A DNA stretch of 63,787 bases, taken from contig DASYQM010000105.1 of assembly GCA_036005525.1 (NCBI GenBank), positions 1 through 63,787 on the forward strand. The letters are read 5' to 3'. Shown here piece by piece: positions 36,781-45,259 of this stretch. Each line of letters starts with the position of its first letter. Positions within the stretch are counted from its first letter, which is position 1. The notes under the pieces were generated by a model. That model was not told the origin of the DNA. It did no database searches and saw only the letters and a program-made list of their open reading frames with translations. Both the position numbers and the translations under genes were made by a program. The DNA comes from UBA9676 sp036005525 (lineage in GTDB: Bacteria; Actinomycetota; Actinomycetes; Streptosporangiales; Streptosporangiaceae).

Positions 36781-38374
36781 TGCCGTCCTCCAGGAGGGTG
36801 TGGGCTGAGCCGGGCGGGGAGCACCCGCGCCCAGCGCGTACCTGATCAAGCAGGTCATCGGCGGGACATCGATCCTGGTTCACGTAGCGTTCCGCGAAGG
36901 CGGCCACCGCCTGCCGCACGTCCGCGGGCCCTCCGGCGCGCGCCAGGGCCGCCTCCGCGGCGGCGAAGCACCGGCGGCTCGCGGCGGCGAGCGCGGGGTG
37001 CGCCGGACCGTGCCGGGCGGCCAGCCACCACGGGCTCGCGGGGTGCCAGCCCGGAGGGTCGGCGCCGGAGCCGGGGCGACCCGGCCCGCCAGGCCCGCCC
37101 GGTGTGGGCCGGTGCCAGAGTGCCTCGGCCGCCGCCATCGCCTGCTCGGCGGCCACCGGGTCATCGAGCAGAGCCGCCGTCACGGCCAGCGGCACCATCC
37201 ACCCATCGCCCGGCTGGGCGTCGATGCCGCGGACCTCCAGGTGCCCGCGCGGCCGCACCGGCGGGAACAGTGTGGACAGGTGGTAGCTGAGGTCACTGCT
37301 GGTCGGGGGACGCTCACCGGCACCCCGCAGCCAGTCACGGAACGTCAGTCCGGCGGGCGCGGACCAGTCCTGCGCGCCGGGCCGCCGCACGCACATGACC
37401 TCGGCCGTGAGCGCGTAGTCCACCCATGCGGAACGGGGATCGGTAGCCGGCGGCCAGGCCCGGCCCGGGCGGCGTCCCGGCACTGGCTCGGCGTGCGCCG
37501 GTGGGCGGGTACGGGTGGGGTCGAGCCGCGCCCAGATGGCCTGGCGGGTCGATTTCCAGCCGGTGGGGCGGCCGCCGCGCAACGGCGAATTGGCGAACGC
37601 GGCCACGAGCACGGGGCCGATCGCGTGCAGCAGGTGCCATCGCCAGCGGAAGCCGGACCAGCCCGGCCCCTCGCCGCCGGCGTCCACGCAGACCTGAACG
37701 GAGGCGGTGCTGCACATCATGAGCCGGCCCCACGGGCCGGCTCGGTCGAAGAACTCCTCCATCGCCGCGTAGCGGGGCAGTTCGAGGACGCGCCGCGGCG
37801 GGCGGAGCGGATCGAGTCCCTGCCCGCTGAGGCAAAGACCCGCCTGTTGGATGGTTTGCCGGAGTGCGGCGAGATCCAGGCTGGTGACGGCGATGCAGTG
37901 GCCCAGACCGGCCGCAGGGGCGGAACTGAGCTCGACCTGGCCGCCCGGCTCGGTGGTGAGCACGCCCCGGCCGGGTAGCGGCCCGCGGGCGCCTAGCCGG
38001 GCCACGGCGGTGGCCGCGCGGCGCTGGTCTACTGGCAAGGCGGGGTCGCGGCCGTCGCAGACCAGCCATTCCAGTTCCACCCCGAGCCGCCCGGGTGGCC
38101 CGGTCTTGAAGCAGATCCCGTGTACCTGCGCTTCCGCGTCCGGCTCGGTGAGCGGCTCCGCGCCGTCCTCGCTCTCCGGGCACACGGCAGCCGCCGCAAG
38201 GCCGGCGCCCGGCTCAGACGGCCCGCCAGGCTCAGCCGGCCCGCCAGGCACTCCCGGCCCGGCGTGCGGGCCGGGCCCGCGAAGAATTGGGTCGTCACTC
38301 TCCGTGACTGAGGAGGGTTCGGCCGCCGGGGGTCCCGTGGCCGAGTGTGCCGGACTGCTGTGGCTACCCCTCAC
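36758..38374 (-). CDS. egtA: glutamate-cysteine ligase EgtA
   Basis: ATP-dependent synthesis of gamma-glutamylcysteine, the sulfur donor used by EgtB. Of 538 residues, the first 85 are low complexity; the GCS2-type catalytic region follows with RLGVELEWLV, LTTEPGGQVELSSAPAAGLG, FRWRWHLLHAIGPVLVAAFA with NSPL, and HLEVRGIDAQPGDGWMVPL. The GTG at 38372-38374 is taken as start because no internal Met gives a better fit, but a start closer to the catalytic region is possible. It overlaps egtB by 23 nt and heads egtABCD. The flavoenzyme gene diverges 122 nt away. Confidence 0.93.
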   Translation of the reverse strand: MRGSHSSPAHSATGPPAAEPSSVTESDDPILRGPGPHAGPGVPGGPAEPGGPSEPGAGLAAAAVCPESEDGAEPLTEPDAEAQVHGICFKTGPPGRLGVELEWLVCDGRDPALPVDQRRAATAVARLGARGPLPGRGVLTTEPGGQVELSSAPAAGLGHCIAVTSLDLAALRQTIQQAGLCLSGQGLDPLRPPRRVLELPRYAAMEEFFDRAGPWGRLMMCSTASVQVCVDAGGEGPGWSGFRWRWHLLHAIGPVLVAAFANSPLRGGRPTGWKSTRQAIWARLDPTRTRPPAHAEPVPGRRPGRAWPPATDPRSAWVDYALTAEVMCVRRPGAQDWSAPAGLTFRDWLRGAGERPPTSSDLSYHLSTLFPPVRPRGHLEVRGIDAQPGDGWMVPLAVTAALLDDPVAAEQAMAAAEALWHRPTPGGPGGPGRPGSGADPPGWHPASPWWLAARHGPAHPALAAASRRCFAAAEAALARAGGPADVRQAVAAFAERYVNQDRCPADDLLDQVRAGRGCSPPGSAHTLLEDGNGQEAQA

Positions 38375-38496
38375 GAGGCGGCCCCGTCCGTGTCGGTGAG
38401 ATCGCCGGGCGCATCATCGCCATCAACTGGCTTACCGCCACCCGCATTCCCCCCTGTCATACGCTGGCACCCGGATGCGACGCGCCGGGAGGGAAC

Positions 38497-39885
38497 ATGA
38501 CGGAACCTGATCGCGACGTGGACGTTGTCGTGATCGGCATGGGGCCCGGTGGGGAATGGGCCGCGAACACGCTGGCCGAAGCCGGCCTGGTGGTGGCGGG
38601 CGTTGAAGACCGGCTGGTCGGCGGCGAATGCCCGTACTGGGGCTGCGTCCCGTCCAAGATGATGATCCGCGCCGCTGACCTGCTCATGGAGGGGAACCGG
38701 GTCAACGGGATGTCGGGCACGGCGCGGGTCGACCCTGACTGGGCCCCGGTGGCCCGCCGGATCCGCGACGACGCCACCGACGACTGGAACGACAAGGCGG
38801 CCGTGGACCGGTTCACCGGCAAGGGAGGGATCCTGGTCCGCGGGCACGGGCAGATCAGCGGGCCGGGCGAGGTCACCGTCACTCCCTCCGGGCCGGACGG
38901 CCAGAAGCAGGTACTGCGGGCTCGGCGCGGGATCGTCATCAACACCGGCACGGCGCCGGCCGTGCCACCGATCCCCGGCCTGGCTGGCACGCCGTTCTGG
39001 ACGAACCGCGAGGCCATTGAGACCGAGCGGGTACCCGGGTCGATGGTGGTGCTCGGCGGCGGATCCGTCGGGGTGGAACTCGGCCAGGTCTTCGCGCGGT
39101 TCGGCAGCCGGGTCACCGTGATCGAGGGAGCGGGCCGGCTGCTGCCGCTGGAGGAGCCGGAGGCCGGGGACCTGCTGGCGGAGGTGTTCGGCCGGGAGGG
39201 GATCGGCGTGCACGTTGGCAAGCATGCCGCCGGGGTCGGACATAACGGGGACCGCTTCACGGTCACCGTCGGCGGCGGCGGGGAACTCACCGGTGAGGCG
39301 CTGCTGGTCGCCACCGGCCGCCGGACCGACCTGGCGGGGGTCGGCGTCGGCGCGGTGGGCATCGACGAGACCCTGCGCGCCATCCCGGTGGACGATCACC
39401 TGCGGGCGGCCCCCGGGGTATGGGCGCTGGGGGACATCACCGGCAAGGGCGCGTTCACCCACATGTCGATGTACCAGGCGGGAATCGTCGTGGCCGACAT
39501 CCTGGGTGAGACGGGCTTCCCGGCGCAGTACCACGCCGTGCCGCGGGTCACGTTCACCGACCCGGAGGTCGGCGCGGTCGGGCTGACCGAGGCCCAGGCA
39601 CGGGAGCAGGGACTGAGCGTGCGCGTGGGCACGTACCCGGTCCCGAAGTCCACGCGGGGCTGGATCCACAAGGCGGGCAACGACGGGGTCATCAAGCTGG
39701 TCGAGGACGCCGGAACCGGGGTTCTCGTCGGCGCCACGTCGGTCGGCCCGGTCGGCGGCGAGGTGCTCGGCGCGCTCGTGGTCGCGGTGCACGCGCGGGT
39801 TCCGGTGCGGACTATGCGCCAGATGATCTACGCCTATCCCACGTTCCACCGCGCGATCGAGGACGCCCTGGCCGCGCTGAAGTAA
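38497..39885 (+). CDS. pyridine nucleotide-disulfide oxidoreductase (class I flavoprotein)
   Basis: FAD-dependent reductase, 462 residues, of the dihydrolipoamide dehydrogenase/mercuric reductase family. The FAD motif VVVIGMGPGGEWAANTLAEA starts at residue 10 and the redox-active CxxxxC is in GGECPYWGCVPSK (about 45-57). The NAD(P)H fold has VLGGGSVGVELGQVFARFGS, the second FAD motif GVWALGDITGKGAFTHM, and the dimerisation domain starts at VPRVTFTDPEVGAVGLTEAQ. The C-terminal His-Glu pair expected in lipoamide dehydrogenases appears as AYPTFHRAIEDAL, with threonine before phenylalanine-histidine. It has no E2/E3 partners here, so the substrate is open; a mycothione- or quinone-type role is possible. 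ATG 38497-38499 with GGGAGGG upstream. Confidence 0.92.
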   Translation: MTEPDRDVDVVVIGMGPGGEWAANTLAEAGLVVAGVEDRLVGGECPYWGCVPSKMMIRAADLLMEGNRVNGMSGTARVDPDWAPVARRIRDDATDDWNDKAAVDRFTGKGGILVRGHGQISGPGEVTVTPSGPDGQKQVLRARRGIVINTGTAPAVPPIPGLAGTPFWTNREAIETERVPGSMVVLGGGSVGVELGQVFARFGSRVTVIEGAGRLLPLEEPEAGDLLAEVFGREGIGVHVGKHAAGVGHNGDRFTVTVGGGGELTGEALLVATGRRTDLAGVGVGAVGIDETLRAIPVDDHLRAAPGVWALGDITGKGAFTHMSMYQAGIVVADILGETGFPAQYHAVPRVTFTDPEVGAVGLTEAQAREQGLSVRVGTYPVPKSTRGWIHKAGNDGVIKLVEDAGTGVLVGATSVGPVGGEVLGALVVAVHARVPVRTMRQMIYAYPTFHRAIEDALAALK

Positions 39886-39927
39886 AACTGGCGGCCACCA
39901 TGGCGGCGGCTCCCCCGCCCGCCCGGT

Positions 39928-41043
39928 TCAGCCCCAGACGTCGTGGGCGACCTGGACGATGAGCTCGAGCTTGGCGCGCTGCTGGTCGTCGCTGAGAGTG
40001 TTGCCCTCGACGGTGGAGGAAAAGCCGCACTGGCCAGACAGGCACAGCTGGTCGATGGAGACGTACTTGGCGGCGGCGTCGAGGCGGCGCTTGAGGTCGT
40101 CGGGGTCTTCCAGCTCGCCGCGCTTGGTCGTGACCAGCCCGAGCACGACCATCTTGCCGGGCGGGATGAACCGCAGCGGCTCGAAGCCGCCGGAGCGCTC
40201 GTCGTCGTATTCCAGGAAGAAACCGTCCACGGCCAGGCCGCCGAACAGCGCCTCGGCGACGAAGTCGTAGCTGCCCGAGGCGGCCCAGGAGGAGCGGAAG
40301 TTGCCGCGGCACAAATGCGTGGTGACGGTCAGCCCGGTCGGCTTGTTGGCCAGTGCCGCGTTGATCTGGCGGATGTAGCGCAGGTGCATGTGGTCGGCGT
40401 CCTCGCCGCGGGCGGCGATCTCGGCCCGCTGGGCCGGGTCGTTGAGGTAGGCCAGGGACGTGTCGTCGAACTGCAGGTAGGTGCAGCCCTGGTCGGCGAG
40501 CCGGGTCACCTCGTCGGCGTAGGCGGCGGCCAGGTCGGCCCAGAACCCCTCGATATCGGGATAGACCTGCGGGTCGATCGCGGCGGGGCCGCCGCGGTAG
40601 TGGACCATGTTCGGCGAGGGGATGGTCAGCTTGGGGGTCATCCCCGGGGGGGCCACCGACTGCAGGTAGCCGAAATCCTCACCGAAGATCGTCTTGTCCA
40701 TCCGCAGCTTGCTGCCCACGTGCAGGGCGGCCGGAGTCCACTCGATGTCGCCTGCGGGGTTGTGGAACTTCACCGCCAGATGGCCCGGCGCCTTGCTGAT
40801 CCCGCCGATCTGGTAGATGAAGTCCATGTGCCAGGTGGCGCGGCGGAACTCCCCGTCGGTCACCGACCGCAGCCCCACGTCCCGCTGCATCGCCACCACA
40901 TCGGCGATCGCTGCGTCCTCCACCTCGCGCAGCCGTGCGGCATCGATCTCCCCCGCCGCGAAGTCGTGCCGGGCCGCCAGCAGGCTGGCCGGGCGCAGCA
41001 AACTGCCCACATGGTCGGCACGGAACGGCGGCGTGGTACGCAT
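39928..41043 (-). CDS. MetE C-terminal-like (cobalamin-independent methionine synthase family) protein
   Basis: A 371-residue zinc-dependent barrel of the UROD/MetE-like superfamily. It starts with PPFRADHVGSLLRP, followed by SVTDGEFRRATWHMDF, GCTYLQFDDTSLAYLND, VTTHLCRGNFRSSW and CLSGQCGFSSTVEGN. The His, Glu and Cys residues in the last two blocks are at the zinc/homocysteine-site positions. Such stand-alone barrels (YxjG/YxjH type) methylate homocysteine or related thiols with an undefined methyl donor. The upstream extension to 41079 lacks support; the ATG at 41041-41043 is used. It overlaps nothing, and the MarR gene ends 32 nt upstream on the same strand. Confidence 0.85.
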   Translation of the reverse strand: MRTTPPFRADHVGSLLRPASLLAARHDFAAGEIDAARLREVEDAAIADVVAMQRDVGLRSVTDGEFRRATWHMDFIYQIGGISKAPGHLAVKFHNPAGDIEWTPAALHVGSKLRMDKTIFGEDFGYLQSVAPPGMTPKLTIPSPNMVHYRGGPAAIDPQVYPDIEGFWADLAAAYADEVTRLADQGCTYLQFDDTSLAYLNDPAQRAEIAARGEDADHMHLRYIRQINAALANKPTGLTVTTHLCRGNFRSSWAASGSYDFVAEALFGGLAVDGFFLEYDDERSGGFEPLRFIPPGKMVVLGLVTTKRGELEDPDDLKRRLDAAAKYVSIDQLCLSGQCGFSSTVEGNTLSDDQQRAKLELIVQVAHDVWG

Positions 41044-41075
41044 GGGCAGTATCGTGGCGTTTCCGCACTGGCTGG

Positions 41076-41585
41076 TCAATCCGGCCGGCCTGGGACGCCC
41101 GCCCGGCGTCCCGGCGGGACGCCGGGCAGCGCCCGCGCGTCCAGGCCCTGCTCCCTCGCTACCTGGCGCAGCAGGCTGATCAGCTGCGTCCGCTCGCCGC
41201 CGGTCAGGCCGGCCGACATCCGGTTCTCATGCTCGGCGGTGACGGCTCTCACCCGCGCCAGCATCGCCCTGCCCGCATCGGTCAGGTAGAGCGCGTGTGA
41301 GCGCCGGTCGGCCGGGTTCCGCCTGCGCTCGACCAGCCCGAGCCGCTCCAGCTCGTCCACGAGGAAGACCATCCGGGTGGCGTTGATCCCCAGCAGCTCC
41401 GCGATGGCCTGCTGGGACCTGCCCTCGTTCGCGGCCAGCCGGACCAGCATGCCCGCCTGCCGCTGCTCCAGGCCAAGCGGGGCAAGCCGCTCCCCGAACT
41501 CCCGGCCCGCGTGAAAGCCCAGCTGAACCAGGAGAAGCGCCAGGCCGGGCAGCTGTGGCGGCGGCACATCCGAAGCTTGGTTCAT
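41076..41585 (-). CDS. MarR-family transcriptional regulator
   Basis: A 169-residue winged-helix regulator. The DNA-binding part is SQQAIAELLGINATRMVFLV (helix 3/4, recognition helix) followed by DELERLGLVERRRNPADRRS and HALYLTDAGRAML (the beta wing), flanked by dimerisation helices. Ligand unknown. It is divergent from the DUF1707 gene across an AT-rich 108-nt gap that probably carries its operator, and it may be cotranscribed with the MetE-like gene downstream. Confidence 0.92.
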   Translation of the reverse strand: MNQASDVPPPQLPGLALLLVQLGFHAGREFGERLAPLGLEQRQAGMLVRLAANEGRSQQAIAELLGINATRMVFLVDELERLGLVERRRNPADRRSHALYLTDAGRAMLARVRAVTAEHENRMSAGLTGGERTQLISLLRQVAREQGLDARALPGVPPGRRAGVPGRPD

Positions 41586-41693
41586 TCAGCCAGAATATCA
41601 TTACGATTAATAGTTGTGCTAATGGATTATCTAGGATAGAAACGATATGAGAGCGAAGGCTCGTGAGGCCTTCCAGCAGAGCGAGGTGCGCGG
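41586..41693. promoter_or_regulatory. AT-rich divergent promoter region with MarR-operator-like half sites
   Basis: Between MarR and the DUF1707 gene, bases 41595-41650 are conspicuously AT-rich in an otherwise very GC-rich window. ATTAAT (41606-41611) and TAAT (41620-41623) flank GTTGTGC as imperfect inverted half sites, the kind of pattern MarR proteins bind, and ATAT-type -10-like hexamers occur on both strands. Inference; no exact promoter assigned. Confidence 0.45.
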
Positions 41694-42116
41694 GTGAACA
41701 CGACCAGCAGCCAGCAGCCGGACATCCTGGCGTCCGATCAGGAACGGGACGCGATCGCCAGCGAACTCGGGGCCCACTTCCAGGCCGGGCGGCTCGACGC
41801 GGCCGAGCTCGATGACCGCCTCGGGCGGGCGCTCCGTGCCCGGACCCGTGGGGAACTGGCCGAACTGGTGACCGACCTGCCCCGGGTCGGCGCGCCGCAG
41901 GAACCTCCGGCCGGGCGGCGCTCACGGGCCACGGCTATAGCGGCCATCGCGATCACGATCGGCGCCGCGGCACTGATCGTCACCGGGCTGACGATCACCG
42001 CGGGCGGTGCCGGCTACGGCCACCGGTTCTGGGTGCCATGGTGGCTGATACCGGTAGTGGTCATGTTCCTGCGGGCCCGGTGGTGGCGCAGATCCGTGAT
42101 CCGGAACGGAAGGTGA
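41694..42116 (+). CDS. DUF1707 (SHOCT-like) membrane protein
   Basis: A 140-residue protein. The N-terminal DUF1707 domain is typical of actinobacteria: LASDQERDAIASELGAHFQA followed by GRLDAAELDDRLGRAL and LAELVTDLPR. Two membrane spans follow (about 80-104 and 113-128). Starts at GTG. Function unknown; such proteins are often near signalling or stress genes. The next gene begins 6 nt after its stop, so they are likely cotranscribed. Confidence 0.88.
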   Translation: MNTTSSQQPDILASDQERDAIASELGAHFQAGRLDAAELDDRLGRALRARTRGELAELVTDLPRVGAPQEPPAGRRSRATAIAAIAITIGAAALIVTGLTITAGGAGYGHRFWVPWWLIPVVVMFLRARWWRRSVIRNGR

Positions 42117-42121
42117 GACGC

Positions 42122-42613
42122 GTGCTCGAATCGGACCTGACCAGCCATCCCGCTTATCACGCCCGGGACCGCCGGACCGGCATGATGCGCCGGACCAGCT
42201 TGGGGATGGCGATCGGCCTGCTGGTCCAGTACGGCCTGGGAATGGTCGTGAACCTCTACGTCACCGTGCCCCGGCAGGACGAGGGCGGGGGCTTCCTGAC
42301 CGCCATCGGCCGCGCCCTGGCCAACGGCCCGGTTGCGCTGGGCGTGCACACAGCTCTCGGGCTGCTGCTGATCGTGGGCGCGGTCAGCCTGGTGATCCGG
42401 GCGGTGGCCGCCCGCCAGCGCGCGGCCGCCTGGCTGTCGGCGGTGGGCCTGCTGGCCATCCTCGGCGCGGCGGCGAGCGGTGCGGGCTTCGTCAACTCGG
42501 ACTCCGATGGCGCCTCCCTCGCCATGGCGCTGCTGACCGGCGTGGCGTTGCTCTGCTACGTCATCAACACCTACCTGCCCGGCAGGGCGGCGGGCGGCGG
42601 CTCAAGGTCGTGA
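42122..42613 (+). CDS. small polytopic membrane protein
   Basis: A 163-residue protein with about four membrane spans (GMAIGLLVQYGLGMVV, VALGVHTALGLLLIVGAVSL, a span at the AAWLSAVGLLAILGAAASG stretch, and SLAMALLTGVALLCYVI). The GTG at 42122-42124 follows GGAAGGTGAG, 5 nt after the DUF1707 stop; an upstream in-frame start overlaps that gene and is less likely. No family recognised with confidence. Cotranscription with the DUF1707 gene is likely. Confidence 0.7.
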   Translation: MLESDLTSHPAYHARDRRTGMMRRTSLGMAIGLLVQYGLGMVVNLYVTVPRQDEGGGFLTAIGRALANGPVALGVHTALGLLLIVGAVSLVIRAVAARQRAAAWLSAVGLLAILGAAASGAGFVNSDSDGASLAMALLTGVALLCYVINTYLPGRAAGGGSRS

Positions 42614-42901
42614 CCACGCTGTTCACCTGATCGCACGCGGCACGTCGCAGGGCTCATGACCGGAGCAGACCGCGGCCGGGCTGCCTGGTGCGGAGGGTGG
42701 CGCAAAGGCTGGCAACCTTCCAGACGGCTGGCGGCGAGGCGGATGGGCCATCGCTGTGCCCTCGCCATTACGCGAACCTCAGCTTGACCGGCAGTCGGAC
42801 CGACACCCCGTGCTGCCGAGAATGACCGGCTCCGCAGGGGGCCGCCGCCGGTAACTGGAGATAAGTTGGGCGTGCCGCGTCAGCGAGCAGGAAGGCAAGC
42901 C

Positions 42902-43786
42902 GTGGGCAGTGGGGTCGGGCACCTGGTCCTCTCCGGGCCGCTGATCCTGGCTGTCCCCCTCGCGGCCGCCGCGGGTGCGGTCACCTTCCTGTCACCGTGC
43001 GTGCTGCCCCTGGTCCCCGGTTATCTCTCCTACGTCGCCGGAATGTCCGGGGTGGACACGCAGGCCCGCCCGCCCGCGGCCGGCGGCGAGGGCGATCGCC
43101 AGGCCGTCGCGGCAGGCCCGGCCGAGACTGGCGGCGCGGATGGCAGCGGCGGAACGGCCGTGAAGGTGACGGCCACCGCGGCGGCGGCCCGCCCGGGCCG
43201 GTCCCGGACGGTGCTGGGCACCGCCTTGTTCGTGCTCGGCTTCTCGGCCGTGTTCGCCAGCGAGGGCGTGGCGTTCGGCGGGCTAGGCGCGGTCCTTCGC
43301 ACCCACTCCACCGGGCTGACCCAGATCCTCGGCGCGGTCACGATCATCCTGGGGCTGATGTTCGCCGGGGTGTTCGACCGGTTCCCCATCGCCGGGCGGA
43401 TCCTCCAGCCTTCCGTGCGCCCGCGGGCCGGGCTCGCCGGGGCACCGGCGCTCGGGGTGCTCTTCGGGGTGAGCTGGACCCCCTGCATCGGCCCCACCCT
43501 GACGGTGGTCCTGGGCCTGGCCATGACCTCGGGCACGGCCGCGCGCGGCGCGCTGCTGATGTTCGTCTACGGCCTGGGTCTTGGCATCCCGTTCCTGATC
43601 GTCGCGCTGCTGTTCCAGCGCGGGATGACGGCCTTCGGCTTCGCCCGCCGGCACGCCCGGCTCATCACCCGGGCCGGCGGGGCGCTGCTGGTCGCCATCG
43701 GCGTGCTCGAGCTGACCGGCGCCTGGACGGCCGTCCTGGCCTGGATCCAGACCCACTGGGTCAGCGGCTACCAGTCACCGCTGTAG
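42902..43786 (+). CDS. ccdA: CcdA/DsbD-type thiol-reduction membrane protein
   Basis: Carries reducing equivalents across the membrane to cytochrome c maturation or other extracytoplasmic thiol enzymes. Of 294 residues, the two active cysteines are in FLSPCVLPLVPGYLSYVAGM (span 1) and GVSWTPCIGPTLTVVLGLAM (span 4); six spans in all. An Ala/Gly-rich insertion of about 60 residues separates spans 1 and 2. The GTG at 42902 with AGGAAGG before it is the best start. Usual partners ResA, ResB and CcsA are not adjacent. The 3' end overlaps the convergent conserved hypothetical by 19 nt. Confidence 0.9.
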   Translation: MGSGVGHLVLSGPLILAVPLAAAAGAVTFLSPCVLPLVPGYLSYVAGMSGVDTQARPPAAGGEGDRQAVAAGPAETGGADGSGGTAVKVTATAAAARPGRSRTVLGTALFVLGFSAVFASEGVAFGGLGAVLRTHSTGLTQILGAVTIILGLMFAGVFDRFPIAGRILQPSVRPRAGLAGAPALGVLFGVSWTPCIGPTLTVVLGLAMTSGTAARGALLMFVYGLGLGIPFLIVALLFQRGMTAFGFARRHARLITRAGGALLVAIGVLELTGAWTAVLAWIQTHWVSGYQSPL

Positions 43787-44445
43787 CCGCGCACCCCGGG
43801 TGGCGTCCGGCCCGCCCGCGGGCGCCTCGTCAGCGCCGTCGGGTGTACCAGCGGCCGGTAACCGGCGGCGATCGCGGCGATGATCGACGGCGGCGTCAGC
43901 ACCTCCAGCGCACCCGCCGGGCCGGGCCCTGCCGGGGCGCCGTAGCCGTGGAAGGACCACGGCAGCAGCCGGCCGCCCAGCAGCAGTGCGGCACTTCCGC
44001 GCACCCAAACCATGACCCCATCGGGGAGGTCCCCGGCGGGCGCGAGGTGGGTGACCTTCTGCCGCTGGCGGCCGGTGCGCTCACGGTGCAGCACCGGATC
44101 CATCTCGCTCGCCCGCGGCGGGCGGGGCAGCTGGCGTGCCGCACGCCACGCCCCGGTGAAGTCCGTGTAGTCCTGGTGGCGGCAGTACGCGCACGGCCGG
44201 TGCCCCGCGGCGAGCGCCGTCGCCTCATCCAGGAAAAACAGCGCCGTCCACCGGCCAGGCGGCATCGGATCGCGCCGCGCGCCTCTCCAGTCCAGCACGC
44301 AGCAGATCCACCGCTGCGACCGCCAGCGGCTGGCACCCAGCTCGCGGCCCTGCCCGTGCAGGCAGCCGCGATTGCCCATCATCAGGCCACGGCCGCCGTC
44401 CGCGACGATCTCGCCGGTCGGCATCACCCGGTTCTGCAGCGGCAC
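43768..44445 (-). CDS. conserved hypothetical protein with HRPCxxCR motif
   Basis: A 225-residue protein that I recall as a conserved, functionally uncharacterised family in actinobacteria and some rhizobia. Notable blocks are LQNRVMPTGEIVADGGRGLM and MGNRGCLHGQGRELG at the start, FFLDEATALAAGHRPCAYCR in the middle (a CxxC next to histidine, possibly a metal site), and MVWVRGSAALLLGGRLLPW near the end, resembling an edge strand of a small barrel. No catalytic domain is recognised. The open frame runs upstream to 45387 through the antisense of the next gene, but the GTG at 44443-44445 after GAGGATGGGAC is the sensible start. It is divergent from the DUF998 gene by 51 nt. Confidence 0.75.
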   Translation of the reverse strand: MPLQNRVMPTGEIVADGGRGLMMGNRGCLHGQGRELGASRWRSQRWICCVLDWRGARRDPMPPGRWTALFFLDEATALAAGHRPCAYCRHQDYTDFTGAWRAARQLPRPPRASEMDPVLHRERTGRQRQKVTHLAPAGDLPDGVMVWVRGSAALLLGGRLLPWSFHGYGAPAGPGPAGALEVLTPPSIIAAIAAGYRPLVHPTALTRRPRAGRTPPGVRGYSGDW

Positions 44446-44496
44446 CGTCCCATCCTCAACCACCCTCCCGACATCCTGGCTCGCTACGCTGTGGTC

Positions 44497-45192
44497 ATGA
44501 AGCCTGCCATCGAGCGCGGCGGGCCGGCGGCTTGGACCCGCAGGCTGCTGCGCTGCGGCCTGGCCGCGGGACCCGTGTTCGTCATGGCTGTCCTGTTTGA
44601 GGGCGCCGTTCGGGACGGCTACCGGCCGCTGCGTCACCCCGTCAGCTCGCTCGCGCTCGGATCGCGCGGTTGGGTCCAGGCCGCGAACTTCGCCGTGACG
44701 GGGACCTTGTTTCTCGCCGGCGCGGCAGGGCTGTCGCGGGCCGGCGATCCTGCGACCGGTACCCAGGCAGGACCGGCCCTGATCGGCGCGGCAGGTGCCG
44801 GGCTCATCGGCGCGGGAGTCTTCCCCACCGACCCGGTCAGCGGGTACCCGCCGGGAACGCCCGGCGCGCCGCGGGTGCCCACCCGTACCGGCACGGTGCA
44901 CAATCTGGCTGCCATCCCCGTGTTCCTCGGCCTGCCAGCGGCCGCGCTCTGCTACGGCCGGTGGTCGTTCCGGGCAGGCCGGCCCGGATTCGGGCTGTAC
45001 AGCGCCGGTACTGCTATCACCATGCTGGCGACCATGGCGCTGGCAGCTGCGGGCTTCGGCCAGGCGCCGCGGCTTGTCAATCGCGGCGGGCTTTTCCAGC
45101 GTGCCAGCATCGTGACCGGCTTCACCTGGCTCACGGTCCTTTCCGCACGAGCGCTCCGGCTCGCATCGGCCGCCCGGCCGCCAGCGGTCTGA
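44497..45192 (+). CDS. DUF998-family membrane protein
   Basis: A 231-residue membrane protein with six predicted spans. The motif YRPLRHPVSSLALGSRGWVQ between the first and second spans, and GAGVFPTDPVSGYPPGTPG followed by VHNLAAIPVFLGLPAAAL later, are the DUF998 signature (hydrophilic loops with HPVS and VFPTDP). The function of the family is not established. The ATG at 44497-44499 is used although the same frame is open far upstream. Confidence 0.85.
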   Translation: MKPAIERGGPAAWTRRLLRCGLAAGPVFVMAVLFEGAVRDGYRPLRHPVSSLALGSRGWVQAANFAVTGTLFLAGAAGLSRAGDPATGTQAGPALIGAAGAGLIGAGVFPTDPVSGYPPGTPGAPRVPTRTGTVHNLAAIPVFLGLPAAALCYGRWSFRAGRPGFGLYSAGTAITMLATMALAAAGFGQAPRLVNRGGLFQRASIVTGFTWLTVLSARALRLASAARPPAV

Positions 45193-45259
45193 TCTCCGCC
45201 AGCCGCGCAACAGCCGGGCGGTGCCGGGCGGCGCCTGGCGGCAGCCCAGGGCGGGATCC

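Noticed and set aside
42997..44496. The upstream part of a 731-codon plus-strand frame
   Set aside because: It covers ccdA in the wrong frame and the antisense of the conserved hypothetical; only the part from 44497 (DUF998) is real.
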